The translations under genes and the position numbers were made by a program. Under the pieces are notes generated by a model that worked only from the letters and a program-made list of their open reading frames with translations, made no database searches and was not told the DNA's origin. From Pseudoalteromonas luteoviolacea H33-S (GTDB taxonomy: Bacteria > Pseudomonadota > Gammaproteobacteria > Enterobacterales > Alteromonadaceae), in NCBI RefSeq assembly GCF_001625695.1, contig NZ_AUXY01000058.1:124001-188000 (forward strand): a stretch of 64,000 nt of DNA, read 5' to 3'. Below are positions 33,620 to 42,916 of this stretch, piece by piece (position 1 is the first letter of the stretch; each line of letters begins with the position of its first letter).

Positions 33620-34585
33620 CTAATTAAAGTGTTCATAGCCAGCTTGCTCTGAGATAGAGTATTTCTCGCCATCTTTATAAAGTTCTACAACGCCCGTTGT
33701 GTTTGTGATCTGTCCAATACAGATTGCCTGGACGCCATACTGGACTAGCCTCGCTTCAACAGCACTTCTATTATTATCATTAACAGTAAACAGTAGTTGA
33801 TAGTCATCGCCATAAGACAAACTCAGCATTTCTCGAAGGTTTTCGTTATCTAGTGCACGTAAATCATCAGAAATAGGGACTTTGTTTACATCAACTTCAG
33901 CACCTACCATTGAGCGGTCAACAATATGCTGGAGATCCGCAAGTAAGCCATCAGAGATATCGATACAAGAAGTTGCAAGGCCTCTCAAAACCTGTCCTGC
34001 AGCAACATGAGGCTTTGGATAGTGCAATTTTTCGGTTACACGCTTTTCTTGGTCTGGATTTAATGCAATGCCGCGCTTGCGAGATTCAATCGCCAAAGCC
34101 GCATCACCAACAGGACCTGTAATATAGAGCCAATCACCCACATTTGCGCCCGATCGCGTTAAGGCTTTGCCTTTGGGCACGATACCTTTAGCACAAATGG
34201 TAATTGTCAGCGGACCTTGTGTTGTGTCACCACCAATCAACTGTACATTATAGTATTCGGCGATTTCATGCAGGCCCTCAGTAAACTCCTCAAGCCATGC
34301 CATATCAACTGCAGGTAGTGTTAAACCGATGGAGATCCAAGTCGGTTCAGCGCCCATGGCTGCCAAATCACTTAAGTTAACGGCTAAAACACGATGTCCT
34401 AATGCCCTTGCGGGAATATCAGGAAAGAAGTGCACACCCTCTACTAAGGTGTCTGTGGTAACTGCAAGTTGACAATTTTCAGGAATATCAACTACAGCAC
34501 AATCATCACCAATTCCAACGGCAACATCACGGCGAGTTATGCCTCTGCCTTTGAAGTAATGATTAATTAACTCAAATTCCTTCAT
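33620..34585 (-). CDS. thiL: Thiamine-monophosphate kinase
   Basis: This 321-residue AIR-synthase-fold kinase has the landmarks VGIGDDCAVVDIP, TTDTLVEGVHFF, NLSDLAAMGAEP and LIGGDTTQGPL for Mg-ATP and TMP binding, and CIDISDGLLADL. It phosphorylates thiamine monophosphate to the active diphosphate. It lies between nusB and pgpA with an intrinsic terminator in the nusB gap, so some transcription may start afresh here. Confidence 0.97.
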   Translation of the reverse strand: MKEFELINHYFKGRGITRRDVAVGIGDDCAVVDIPENCQLAVTTDTLVEGVHFFPDIPARALGHRVLAVNLSDLAAMGAEPTWISIGLTLPAVDMAWLEEFTEGLHEIAEYYNVQLIGGDTTQGPLTITICAKGIVPKGKALTRSGANVGDWLYITGPVGDAALAIESRKRGIALNPDQEKRVTEKLHYPKPHVAAGQVLRGLATSCIDISDGLLADLQHIVDRSMVGAEVDVNKVPISDDLRALDNENLREMLSLSYGDDYQLLFTVNDNNRSAVEARLVQYGVQAICIGQITNTTGVVELYKDGEKYSISEQAGYEHFN

Positions 34586-34590
34586 ACATT

Positions 34591-34613
34591 AAAAAAGCCG
34601 GCCAACGCCGGCT
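34591..34613 (-). terminator. Intrinsic terminator after nusB
   Basis: On the minus strand AGCCGGC, a 4-base loop and GCCGGCT are followed by a run of six T. The hairpin (34596-34613) lies between nusB and thiL and should separate the rib-nusB transcript from thiL-pgpA at least partly. Confidence 0.8.
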
Positions 34614-34629
34614 CTCCTCATGATTCTGA

Positions 34630-35040
34630 TTACTTGCGGATTTTCTTAACTGCTTTGTCCAACACGCCATTTACGAATTTATGGCTGTCTTCTGCACCAA
34701 ATATTTTGGCCAGTTCAATCCCTTCGTTGATAGCCACTTTATATGGCACATCTTCACGGAACTTAAGCTCATACGCGCTTACGCGTAAAGTCGCTAATTC
34801 AACCATGTCTAAATCGTCAAATGGACGAGACAGGTGAGGCTGAATCGCTTCATCCAACTGTTTATGGTTTACTGCAACACCACGTGCTAAATCTTTGAAG
34901 TATTCCACATCGACTTTCGATACGTCGTTCTCAATTAGCATTTGCTGCTCAATATCAGCAATTGGGTTGCCACTTAACTGCCATGAGTAGACAGCTTGCA
35001 ATGCAAGCACACGCGCTTTACGTCTAGCTGCTGGTTTCAC
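34630..35040 (-). CDS. nusB: Transcription antitermination factor NusB
   Basis: This 136-residue helical protein has the NusB pattern ([19 protein letters not shown], then [18 protein letters not shown] and FVNGVLDK at the end). With NusE it binds boxA RNA in rRNA transcription. The start is GTG 35040, supported by AGAGGA 6 bases upstream. It lies 11 bases after ribH, the usual arrangement. Confidence 0.97.
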   Translation of the reverse strand: MKPAARRKARVLALQAVYSWQLSGNPIADIEQQMLIENDVSKVDVEYFKDLARGVAVNHKQLDEAIQPHLSRPFDDLDMVELATLRVSAYELKFREDVPYKVAINEGIELAKIFGAEDSHKFVNGVLDKAVKKIRK

Positions 35041-35051
35041 TTAGATTCCTC

Positions 35052-35516
35052 TTAAATTTGCTCAAGTACGTTAACCATTTCTAGTGCACCAAGTGCAGCT
35101 TCGCCACCCTTGTTACCCATTTTAGTTCCCGCACGTTCAATAGCTTGCTCAATACTTTCTGTCGTCAATACACCAAAAGCAACTGGAATATCGTAGTCTA
35201 ATGAAACGCATGCAAGTCCTTTATTTGATTCGTTAGCAACCAAATCAAAGTGTGGCGTACCGCCACGGATAATAACGCCTAGCGCGATAATAGCATCATG
35301 CTCTTTTTTCATTGCAACACGTTTAGCTGCAAGAGGTAACTCAACTGCACCTGGTACATAAACCACTGTGATGTCTTCATCTTTCACGCCACCTGTGCGC
35401 TTAAGCTCATCTACTGCACCTTCTAATAAGCTGCTGCCGATGAAATCGTTAAAACGAGAAATGACAATGGCAAATTTTTTACCTGGTGCGAACTTGTTAC
35501 CTTCAATTATTTTCAT
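35052..35516 (-). CDS. ribH: 6,7-dimethyl-8-ribityllumazine synthase
   Basis: This 154-residue protein has the landmarks [36 protein letters not shown] (the His of the active site) and [13 protein letters not shown]. It condenses the ribitylaminouracil intermediate with DHBP to give lumazine. I start at ATG 35516 (AGGA 8 bases upstream); an earlier in-frame ATG would add an unneeded hydrophobic extension. Confidence 0.97.
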   Translation of the reverse strand: MKIIEGNKFAPGKKFAIVISRFNDFIGSSLLEGAVDELKRTGGVKDEDITVVYVPGAVELPLAAKRVAMKKEHDAIIALGVIIRGGTPHFDLVANESNKGLACVSLDYDIPVAFGVLTTESIEQAIERAGTKMGNKGGEAALGALEMVNVLEQI

Positions 35517-35584
35517 TAGATGATTCCTGATCAGTATTAGCAATAGCCAAATTGACGCGCATAATAGCACATCTTAAAGAAAAA

Positions 35585-35612
35585 CACCTACTGTCCAACC
35601 AGACAGTAGGTG
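35585..35612 (-). terminator. Terminator after ribB(X)
   Basis: CACCTACTGTC pairs with GACAGTAGGTG over a 6-base loop (35585-35612). On the minus strand a TTTTTC follows, so it should reduce read-through from ribB(X) into ribH. Confidence 0.75.
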
Positions 35613-35631
35613 CAAAAAGTGAAGAGCGCGA

Positions 35632-36744
35632 CTATTTCGGCTCTACGTAATCGACAACTTCTAAGTGGAAACCAGAAAGTGCATGATATTTCTTCGGCAA
35701 ACTCATCAGACGCATTTTCTGAATGCCCAAATCTGCCAAAATTTGAGAACCTACACCAACTGTGCGAGATGTACCTTGAAACTTACGGTAGTTGATTTTC
35801 TCGCCTTGATCTTCAGCAGCAAAGGCTTTAACCAATTGCTCTAAGTCTTCAGTCTGTTCATTTTTACCAAGAATGACCAATGCGCCTTCATGCTCTGCAA
35901 TGTATTCCATTGCACCATGTAAAGTCCAGCTGCGATCTGCACTTCTATCAGACAGGAGAATATCATTGAATGTGCTTTGTAAATGAACACGTACTAGTGT
36001 CGGCTCATCTTCTTTAACTTCGCCTTTAAGCAACACGTAGTGTAGTTGATTATCAATGGTATCTTTGTAAGTAACTAGGTCAAATTCACCGTACTCAGTT
36101 GGCAGCTTACACTGGGCCACTTTTTCGATTGTAGTTTCATTCAGGTTACGGTATTCGATTAAATCAGCAATGGTGCCAATTTTAATATCATGTTCTTTTG
36201 CGAACACTTCCAGCTCTGGACGCCTTGCCATAGTGCCGTCTGGGTTCAGAATTTCAACAATTACTGACGACGGTTCTAGTCCAGCCAAACGTGCTAAATC
36301 ACAACCCGCTTCCGTGTGCCCTGCACGCGTTAAAACACCACCAGGTTGTGCCATAATAGGGAAAATATGACCAGGCTGAACGATATCTTCTGGAACAGCG
36401 CCTTTAGCAACAGCCGCTTGTACTGTACGGGCTCTATCTGCAGCAGAAATACCTGTTGTCACCCCTTTAGCCGCTTCAATCGACATCGTAAAATTAGTAG
36501 AAAACTGCGCGCCGTTGTTTCGCACCATAAGTGGCAGGTCGAGTTGTTGACATCTTTCTTGTGTCATCGTTAGGCAAATCAAACCTCGGCCATAGGTCGC
36601 CATAAAGTTAATCGCTTCAGGCGTAATATGTTCTGCCGCGATGATCAGGTCACCTTCATTTTCTCGATCTTCATCGTCCATCAAAATAACCATTTTACCG
36701 GCTTTAATGTCTTCGATGATTTCTTTTGCGCTGTTTAAGCTCAT
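35632..36744 (-). CDS. ribBA: DHBP synthase with degenerate RibA-like domain (RibBX type)
   Basis: This 370-residue protein has an intact N-terminal DHBP synthase (RibB) domain: [13 protein letters not shown] near 21-33 and [16 protein letters not shown] near 140-155. The C-terminal half (about 205-370) has the outline of GTP cyclohydrolase II, but the zinc-binding Cys-x10-Cys-x-Cys block is replaced by [19 protein letters not shown] with no cysteine. Such hybrids, called RibBX in gammaproteobacteria, make DHBP but have no cyclohydrolase activity, so ribA must lie elsewhere. It sits between ribE and ribH in the rib operon. Confidence 0.94.
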   Translation of the reverse strand: MSLNSAKEIIEDIKAGKMVILMDDEDRENEGDLIIAAEHITPEAINFMATYGRGLICLTMTQERCQQLDLPLMVRNNGAQFSTNFTMSIEAAKGVTTGISAADRARTVQAAVAKGAVPEDIVQPGHIFPIMAQPGGVLTRAGHTEAGCDLARLAGLEPSSVIVEILNPDGTMARRPELEVFAKEHDIKIGTIADLIEYRNLNETTIEKVAQCKLPTEYGEFDLVTYKDTIDNQLHYVLLKGEVKEDEPTLVRVHLQSTFNDILLSDRSADRSWTLHGAMEYIAEHEGALVILGKNEQTEDLEQLVKAFAAEDQGEKINYRKFQGTSRTVGVGSQILADLGIQKMRLMSLPKKYHALSGFHLEVVDYVEPK

Positions 36745-36779
36745 AGTTTTCCCATTAATTACTTTGTTTGAATGGCCAA

Positions 36780-37436
36780 TTACTTAATAAAGCCAGCTTG
36801 TGCCAACAAACTGGTTGTGAGAGTCGATTCACTTGAAGTCGTTTGAGTACCTTGAATTAAGCGCTCCAAGTATCTAGCAATTTGATCAACTTCTAGATTC
36901 ACCACAGTACCGACTTTAAAATCCGCTATTGTTGTTTCTTGTGCCGTATGTGGCACTATGGTGAGTTTAAATTTATTTCCTTCAACAGCATTGACTGTCA
37001 AGCTTATTCCGTCGATAGCAACAGAGCCTTTATAAGGAATATATTTTATCAGACTATCAGGCGCCGATAGCCAATAATCCGTAGCGCGAGCATTCGCTTC
37101 AACTGCCACAATGGTTGCAACGCCATCAACATGGCCAGACACTAAATGACCGCCAAGACGCGAAATCGGCTGTAACGCTTTTTCCAAATTGACCTTTTGT
37201 CCAACTTGATAATCGCCAAACCGTGTAAGCGACAAGGTTTCATTTGATACGTCCGCTTTAAAACCATTACTGTATTTTTCAACTACGGTCAGACAAACGC
37301 CATTAGTGGCGATACTATCGCCGAGCGCCACATCAGTCATATCTAAATTGTGAGATTGCACTTTTACACTCAAATCACCTTGCTTCAAAGTAAGTTCAGT
37401 GAGTGTACCCGTTGCTTCAATGATGCCTGTAAACAT
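36780..37436 (-). CDS. ribE: Riboflavin synthase alpha chain
   Basis: This 218-residue protein is made of two similar lumazine-binding domains. The first begins [10 protein letters not shown], with NGVCLTVV near 45; the second has IDGISLTVN near 140. It dismutates two lumazines to riboflavin plus the pyrimidine that RibH re-uses. It lies between ribD and ribB(X). Confidence 0.97.
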   Translation of the reverse strand: MFTGIIEATGTLTELTLKQGDLSVKVQSHNLDMTDVALGDSIATNGVCLTVVEKYSNGFKADVSNETLSLTRFGDYQVGQKVNLEKALQPISRLGGHLVSGHVDGVATIVAVEANARATDYWLSAPDSLIKYIPYKGSVAIDGISLTVNAVEGNKFKLTIVPHTAQETTIADFKVGTVVNLEVDQIARYLERLIQGTQTTSSESTLTTSLLAQAGFIK

Positions 37437-37444
37437 ATGTACTC

Positions 37445-38560
37445 TTATTTAGTGGTCGCACTTATGCGAATGTCTGTGCCAACTTGGACACATTCTGTAA
37501 TTTTAACTTCTGGTATTTGGGCCATCTCTGTCAAAACAGAACTGTTAAATAGACCCCTGCCACCTTCACCGATAATTTTTGGCGCCATATAGATGATATA
37601 TTCATCAATTAGCTTTTGCTCGTGCATAACACCGCATAAAGTTGCGCCGGCTTCGAGCCATACTTGATTAATATTTTGCGTCGCCAAATAGTCAATTGCA
37701 GCATGTAAATCTAGCTTACCTTTGGTTTCAGCTAAGCACACTTGCTCTACAAAATGAGGCCATTGATGCTGTTTATCAAGCTTGGTACGTAAAATAATAA
37801 TTTTAGACTCTTGGCTAAATAAGCTTAGGTTAGGGTGCAAGCGGTTTTGAGTATCGATGATCACACGAATTGGTTGACGTAATTGTGCTAGGTTATCCAC
37901 CAATTCATAGTCTTTAAATTCACTGGCGCGCACATTGAGTTTGGCATCATCAATCAATACCGTGTCCGCACCTGACAAAACGGCACAGCTTTGAGCTCTA
38001 AAGCTTTGTACATCTTGTCTTGCGATGGGTCCAGTTATCCACTTACTTTGGCCATTTTGTAGCGCTGTTTTACCATCTAAACTTGCGGCGAGTTTTGCAA
38101 TCACATAGGGCTTTCCAGTTTCCATTTTTTTTAGAAAGCCTTTATTTAAAGCTCGCGCTTCTTGCTCCAGTAAGCCAAATGCAGTTTCTATTCCCGCATG
38201 CTCTAACATTTTTATGCCATTGCCAGCCACTTGCGGATTTGGGTCAACCATGGCGCAAATCACTTTTTTCACGCCCGCATCAATTAACCCTTTAGCACAA
38301 GGCGGAGTTCGGCCATAGTGACTGCAAGGTTCTAGAGTCACATACGCTGTAGCACCTTGTGTCTTCCCTTCTGCTTCTCTTAAAGCATGCACCTCGGCAT
38401 GAGGGCCACCAGCCTGAATGTGAAAGCCTTGCCCTATTATTTTTTCGTTCTTAACAAGGACACAGCCAACGTTTGGGTTTGGCGTTGTGGTGTACTGACC
38501 CTGCTTAGCAAGTTCAATGGCCAGTGCCATATACTCATGATCAGCTTGTGTAAAATGCAT
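37445..38560 (-). CDS. ribD: Bifunctional riboflavin deaminase/reductase RibD
   Basis: This 371-residue protein has an N-terminal zinc deaminase (GGPHAEVHAL, then LEPCSHYGRTPPC as zinc ligands) and a C-terminal NADPH reductase (KLAASLDGKTALQNGQSKWI, and AGATLCGVMHEQ). It does the second and third steps after the cyclohydrolase. Its start codon overlaps the nrdR stop, so the two are coupled. Confidence 0.97.
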   Translation of the reverse strand: MHFTQADHEYMALAIELAKQGQYTTTPNPNVGCVLVKNEKIIGQGFHIQAGGPHAEVHALREAEGKTQGATAYVTLEPCSHYGRTPPCAKGLIDAGVKKVICAMVDPNPQVAGNGIKMLEHAGIETAFGLLEQEARALNKGFLKKMETGKPYVIAKLAASLDGKTALQNGQSKWITGPIARQDVQSFRAQSCAVLSGADTVLIDDAKLNVRASEFKDYELVDNLAQLRQPIRVIIDTQNRLHPNLSLFSQESKIIILRTKLDKQHQWPHFVEQVCLAETKGKLDLHAAIDYLATQNINQVWLEAGATLCGVMHEQKLIDEYIIYMAPKIIGEGGRGLFNSSVLTEMAQIPEVKITECVQVGTDIRISATTK

Positions 38561-39009
38561 CAGTCTCCCAACCTCGCGATTTCCTCACCAAACTCTTTGA
38601 TGTCTTCAAAACTGCGATACACTGACGCAAAACGAACATAAGCGACTTTGTCGAGTTTTTTCAGGGCTTCCATAATGCATTCGCCGATCATTTTGCTGTT
38701 AACTTCTCTTTCTCCAGTTGCTCGGATCTGAGATTTGATTTGATGTACGACTTCTTCAATTTGCTCAGTACTAACTGGGCGCTTTTCTAATGCGCGATGC
38801 AAACCATTTAGCAATTTATCTTCATTGAAAGGTTCCCGTGTACCATCTTGCTTAATCACTCGGGGCATTAATAATTCCGCGCCTTCAAACGTCGTAAAGC
38901 GCTCATGACAAACTATACATTCACGGCGGCGTCTTACTTGGTGCCCAGACGCCACCAAGCGCGAATCAATCACTTTAGTATCTTTTGCCGTACAAAAAGG
39001 ACAATGCAT
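38560..39009 (-). CDS. nrdR: Transcriptional repressor NrdR
   Basis: This 149-residue protein has a zinc ribbon ([14 protein letters not shown]) and an ATP-cone domain (about 49-139, [19 protein letters not shown]). NrdR senses ATP/dATP and represses ribonucleotide reductase genes. Heading the rib cluster is its usual position in this group. Confidence 0.97.
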   Translation of the reverse strand: MHCPFCTAKDTKVIDSRLVASGHQVRRRRECIVCHERFTTFEGAELLMPRVIKQDGTREPFNEDKLLNGLHRALEKRPVSTEQIEEVVHQIKSQIRATGEREVNSKMIGECIMEALKKLDKVAYVRFASVYRSFEDIKEFGEEIARLGD

Positions 39010-39111
39010 AAATTCTCACTGTTGGGTAGTATTTTTAATGCGGCGTATAAATATGCTCAGTTTCTGCTTAACAAGTGCCTTTGTGTAGCACACCAAGCGA
39101 ATAGATAATAA

Positions 39112-39135
39112 AAAGGCCGCATAAATGCGGCCTTT
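39112..39135 (-). terminator. Terminator of glyA
   Basis: AAAGGCCGCAT and ATGCGGCCTTT pair over a 2-base loop (39112-39135). On the minus strand the T run TTTTTATT follows the glyA stop. The nrdR promoter lies to the left. Confidence 0.85.
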
Positions 39136-39169
39136 ATAATATCAAATATAACGCAAATTGTGACTCTAA

Positions 39170-40426
39170 TTATGCGTAAACAGGTAATTTAGCACAGATG
39201 GCTTTTACCTTTTCTTTTACTTGTGCCTGTACTGATTCATCATTGATGTTATCTAATACATCACAGATCCAACCTGCCAATTCACCAGCTTCTGCTTCTT
39301 TAAAGCCACGACGTGTGATAGCCGGAGAACCAATACGAAGACCAGATGTCACAAATGGTGAACGAGGGTCATTTGGTACAGAATTTTTATTTACTGTAAT
39401 GTTTGCACGGCCCAGTGCAGCATCAGCATCTTTACCAGTGATGTCTTTATCGATAAGGTCAAGTAGGAATAGGTGGTTATCTGTTTTACCCGAAACAACT
39501 TTATAACCACGATCTTGAAGAACAGCTACCATCGCTTGAGCATTCTTAACAACTTGTGTTTGGTAAGTTTTGAACTCAGGCTCTAATGCTTCTTTGAATG
39601 CAACCGCTTTTGCCGCGATCACGTGACATAAAGGACCACCTTGACCACCTGGGAATACTGCACTGTTCAGTTTTTTGTAAACATCTTCGTCACCACATGC
39701 AGAAACAATCAATCCACCACGAGGACCAGCCAATGTTTTGTGTGTTGTTGTAGTCACAACGTGTGCATGAGGTACAGGGTTAGGGTAAACACCCGCAGCT
39801 ACAAGACCAGCAACGTGTGCCATGTCTACAAGTAAATATGCGCCAACTTTGTCTGCAATTTCGCGGAATTTAGCCCAATCAACAATACCAGAGTAGGCAG
39901 AGAAACCGCCAATGATCATTTTTGGTTTGTGCTCAAGTGCTAACGCTTCTACTTGTGCGTAGTCAATTTCGCCAGTCTCTTCATTAAGGCCATACTGGAT
40001 TGCATTGTATGTTTTACCTGAGAAGTTTACGTGAGAACCGTGCGTTAAGTGACCACCGTGAGCAAGGCTCATACCTAATACAGTGTCGTGTGGCTGAAGT
40101 AGGGCTTGAAAAACTGCAGCATTTGCTTGAGAACCAGCATGCGGCTGAACGTTTGCGTAGTCTGCACCAAATAGTTCACAGGCGCGGTCAATTGCCAGCT
40201 GCTCAACCACATCTACGTGCTCACAACCGCCGTAATAACGCTTACCAGGGTAACCTTCTGCGTACTTATTTGTAAGTTGTGACCCTTGAGCCTCTAAAAC
40301 ACGCGGGCTACAGTAGTTTTCAGATGCGATAAGCTCAATGTGCTCTTCTTGACGAGTCGTTTCAGACTGGATCGCGTTAAATAATTCAGGGTCAAAATCT
40401 GCAATATTCATGTTACGTTCTAACAT
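39170..40426 (-). CDS. glyA: Serine hydroxymethyltransferase
   Basis: This 418-residue PLP enzyme has the landmarks [11 protein letters not shown] near 32, GGHLTHGS near 120, the PLP lysine in [15 protein letters not shown] near 229, and [12 protein letters not shown] near 363. It interconverts serine and glycine with tetrahydrofolate. I start at ATG 40426, preceded by AGGAG; an ATG 18 bases earlier has no site. The 254-base gap up to thrC shows no other gene. Confidence 0.97.
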   Translation of the reverse strand: MLERNMNIADFDPELFNAIQSETTRQEEHIELIASENYCSPRVLEAQGSQLTNKYAEGYPGKRYYGGCEHVDVVEQLAIDRACELFGADYANVQPHAGSQANAAVFQALLQPHDTVLGMSLAHGGHLTHGSHVNFSGKTYNAIQYGLNEETGEIDYAQVEALALEHKPKMIIGGFSAYSGIVDWAKFREIADKVGAYLLVDMAHVAGLVAAGVYPNPVPHAHVVTTTTHKTLAGPRGGLIVSACGDEDVYKKLNSAVFPGGQGGPLCHVIAAKAVAFKEALEPEFKTYQTQVVKNAQAMVAVLQDRGYKVVSGKTDNHLFLLDLIDKDITGKDADAALGRANITVNKNSVPNDPRSPFVTSGLRIGSPAITRRGFKEAEAGELAGWICDVLDNINDESVQAQVKEKVKAICAKLPVYA

Positions 40427-40680
40427 GGTTTCTCCTAGGTGCACGTATGATTAAATTTACCGAATGCAATTGTACGCAATTTACATCCAATTGCCTACGA
40501 AATCTGCGTGGCTCTATTTAAGCAGGGATTGAATTTATTTCACAGTGTTTCGGGGATGATATTTTTTTATTTAAATATAAAAAATATTTATGTGGATTAG
40601 AACATTCATTAAAAAATAAAATGTGCATACATTCACCCTTTGTTGATTTATGTATGCACAGGTCAATGTAGTACGTACGT

Positions 40681-41967
40681 TTACGACCCTAGCTTTTCAA
40701 ACAAGCGTGACTTAAGTGCACCATAATCAGCGTAGATAACCTCTGCTAAACACGGCTTAGCTAAAGCTTCTGCAAGCACTTGTGGCATATCAAGTTGTTG
40801 TTCTAACACACCTTCAACAGAGTCTTTAAATTTAGCCGGGTGTGCTGTCGCCAAAAATATCCCTGTTTCATTATCGGATTTATTAATTTGCAAACCTTCA
40901 TAAGCGATCGCGGTATGTGGTTCTGCAACATAGCCAAGCTTGTTGATGTGCTTCATCACTTCTTGAGTACGAGATTCACCCACCGAACATGAATAAAAAT
41001 CATCTTTGTTGAATATTGCTGCGTTAAGCATGCTTTCAACACGAGGCCAGTTATTAGGTTTACTCACATCCATTGCATTAGATAGCGACTCTAAAGTCGC
41101 ATTGGGAGACCAATTTCCTGTTTCAATATAACGCGGTACAGTGTCATTTTGATTTGTCGTCGCACTGAGTTTATTGACAGGCAATCCAATTGCCGCCGCT
41201 ATCATCGCAGCACACACATTACCGAAATTTCCACTGGGCACAGAGATGTGTAATTGCTGACGTTGAGGCTCAGGTAATTGTGCAACTGCTTCAAAGTAAT
41301 AACACACTTGAGCTAACAAACGACTGATATTGATTGAGTTTGCTGAATTTAACCCGAGCTTAGACTTTACTTCCTCATCCAAAAACGCCTGTTTTACCAG
41401 CGCTTGACAGTCATCAAAGCTCCCTTCTACCGCATAGCAATGAATGTTTTTACCCAGCGTTGTGAATAATTTTTGTTGTGCCAGCGAAATTTTGCCTTGC
41501 GGGTATAGAATAACTACGTCTACGTTTTCTTTGCCGTAAAATGCATGGGCAACCGCCGCGCCAGTATCTCCACTGGTCGCTGTTAAAATCGTGACCCGCT
41601 CGCCTTGATTAAATAAGCCGATGCACTCAGACATAAAGCGCCCGCCGAAATCTTTAAATGCTAGTGTCGGACCATGAAATAACTCTAAGCAATACGTATT
41701 CTTTTCTACCTCAACAATGGGCGCAGGAAAATTAAAGGCACTATTCACCATTTCATCAAGTGTATCACTTGGTAACTCATCACCGATTAAATGCTGTAAG
41801 ATTTTACTACTGCGAGCCTTAAATGGCATCGCTAACAGCGCATCAACATTTTCAATTGCCGCTAATTTGTCAGGAAAAAAAACGCCTTGATTACGCCCTA
41901 GACCAATTTTCACTGCTTCTGTAAATGAAACCTGCTGCTGAGGATCCATAAGATTAACTAAATTCAT
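40681..41967 (-). CDS. thrC: Threonine synthase
   Basis: This 428-residue PLP enzyme has the PLP-lysine motif LAFKDFGGRF near 107, TATSGDTGAA, and VPSGNFGNVCA near 245. It converts phosphohomoserine to threonine. Last gene of thrABC, 10 bases after thrB. Confidence 0.97.
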   Translation of the reverse strand: MNLVNLMDPQQQVSFTEAVKIGLGRNQGVFFPDKLAAIENVDALLAMPFKARSSKILQHLIGDELPSDTLDEMVNSAFNFPAPIVEVEKNTYCLELFHGPTLAFKDFGGRFMSECIGLFNQGERVTILTATSGDTGAAVAHAFYGKENVDVVILYPQGKISLAQQKLFTTLGKNIHCYAVEGSFDDCQALVKQAFLDEEVKSKLGLNSANSINISRLLAQVCYYFEAVAQLPEPQRQQLHISVPSGNFGNVCAAMIAAAIGLPVNKLSATTNQNDTVPRYIETGNWSPNATLESLSNAMDVSKPNNWPRVESMLNAAIFNKDDFYSCSVGESRTQEVMKHINKLGYVAEPHTAIAYEGLQINKSDNETGIFLATAHPAKFKDSVEGVLEQQLDMPQVLAEALAKPCLAEVIYADYGALKSRLFEKLGS

Positions 41968-41977
41968 TTTTAATTCC

Positions 41978-42907
41978 TTAAACCAATTCTCTGGTGCCCA
42001 TGCTGTCTATTTTACAGATGTGACTAAACCCTTGCTCGTTCAGGTAGTGTGGCTGCAGCCAATTTTGACACTTTTGAGCAATCTCTAATGAATCGCACAG
42101 CGCAAATAGTGTTGGTCCAGCGCCAGATATACTCACTACACTGGCGCCCAACTCAGGTAAACTCAATTTTGCTTCTTTGAACCCTTCAATAAGTGGCGAA
42201 CGACTGGGCTCTGCCACATTGTCTTGCATCAGCGCAACTGCCTCATCAAATCGGTTTAACTGCAGCAAAGTACAAAATGAGGACATTCTTTGGGCAAAGT
42301 CAACACTTTCACTTAATGTGAGCGCCGTAGGTAATACCGATCTCGCTTTAGATGTATTCAATGCAAATCCAGGATATGCCACAACAATATACCAGTTCGG
42401 ATCAACGGGTAATGCCAGTGCTCTGTCTGGTACTAATTCCGCAGTAAGCTGCAACCCACCCAGATAACATGGCGTAATATTGTCATAATGACGTGCGCCA
42501 CTCACTTTAGCCTCAAAGTCTGCCATTAGTTCAATCATTTGGGATTGTGACAGCTCAGTGCCAGCAAACGCATTCAATGCAGCAAAAGTTGCAACAACAG
42601 AGCAAGCACTCGACCCTAAACCAGAGCCAACCGGTAATTTTTTCTCAAGTTTCAAAGAGACACTTGGCATATCAGATTTCACATGCGCTCTAAAATGAGT
42701 CAAACATTGAAATGCCAAATTCTCTTTTGGATCTGTTGGGAGCTTATGTGCATACTCACCAATACACTCAAACCTATCATCATTGGCCTGCTCAATATAA
42801 ACAACGTCGCCCAAGAGCTCCCCATCTATCGGCGCGAGTGACGCACCGAGAGAATCAAACCCCACGCAAAAATTACCGATAGAAGCAGGTGCATAAAATT
42901 TTCTCAT
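41978..42907 (-). CDS. thrB: Homoserine kinase
   Basis: This 309-residue GHMP kinase has the ATP-binding motif PVGSGLGSSACSVVA near 91-105 and the C-terminal SISGAGPTLFAL. It phosphorylates homoserine. It lies between thrA and thrC with gaps of about 10 bases on both sides, so it is clearly part of the operon. Confidence 0.97.
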   Translation of the reverse strand: MRKFYAPASIGNFCVGFDSLGASLAPIDGELLGDVVYIEQANDDRFECIGEYAHKLPTDPKENLAFQCLTHFRAHVKSDMPSVSLKLEKKLPVGSGLGSSACSVVATFAALNAFAGTELSQSQMIELMADFEAKVSGARHYDNITPCYLGGLQLTAELVPDRALALPVDPNWYIVVAYPGFALNTSKARSVLPTALTLSESVDFAQRMSSFCTLLQLNRFDEAVALMQDNVAEPSRSPLIEGFKEAKLSLPELGASVVSISGAGPTLFALCDSLEIAQKCQNWLQPHYLNEQGFSHICKIDSMGTRELV

Positions 42908-42916
42908 CGTGCACTC

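Noticed and set aside
36745..39009. An FMN riboswitch ahead of the rib genes
   Set aside because: Gaps between the rib genes are too short (under 40 bases), and no conserved RFN-type sequence was recognised upstream of ribD, ribE or ribB(X).
40427..40680. Possible regulatory RNA or PurR site between glyA and thrC
   Set aside because: No PurR-type palindrome, riboswitch-like structure or short gene could be supported; the stretch is simply AT-rich.
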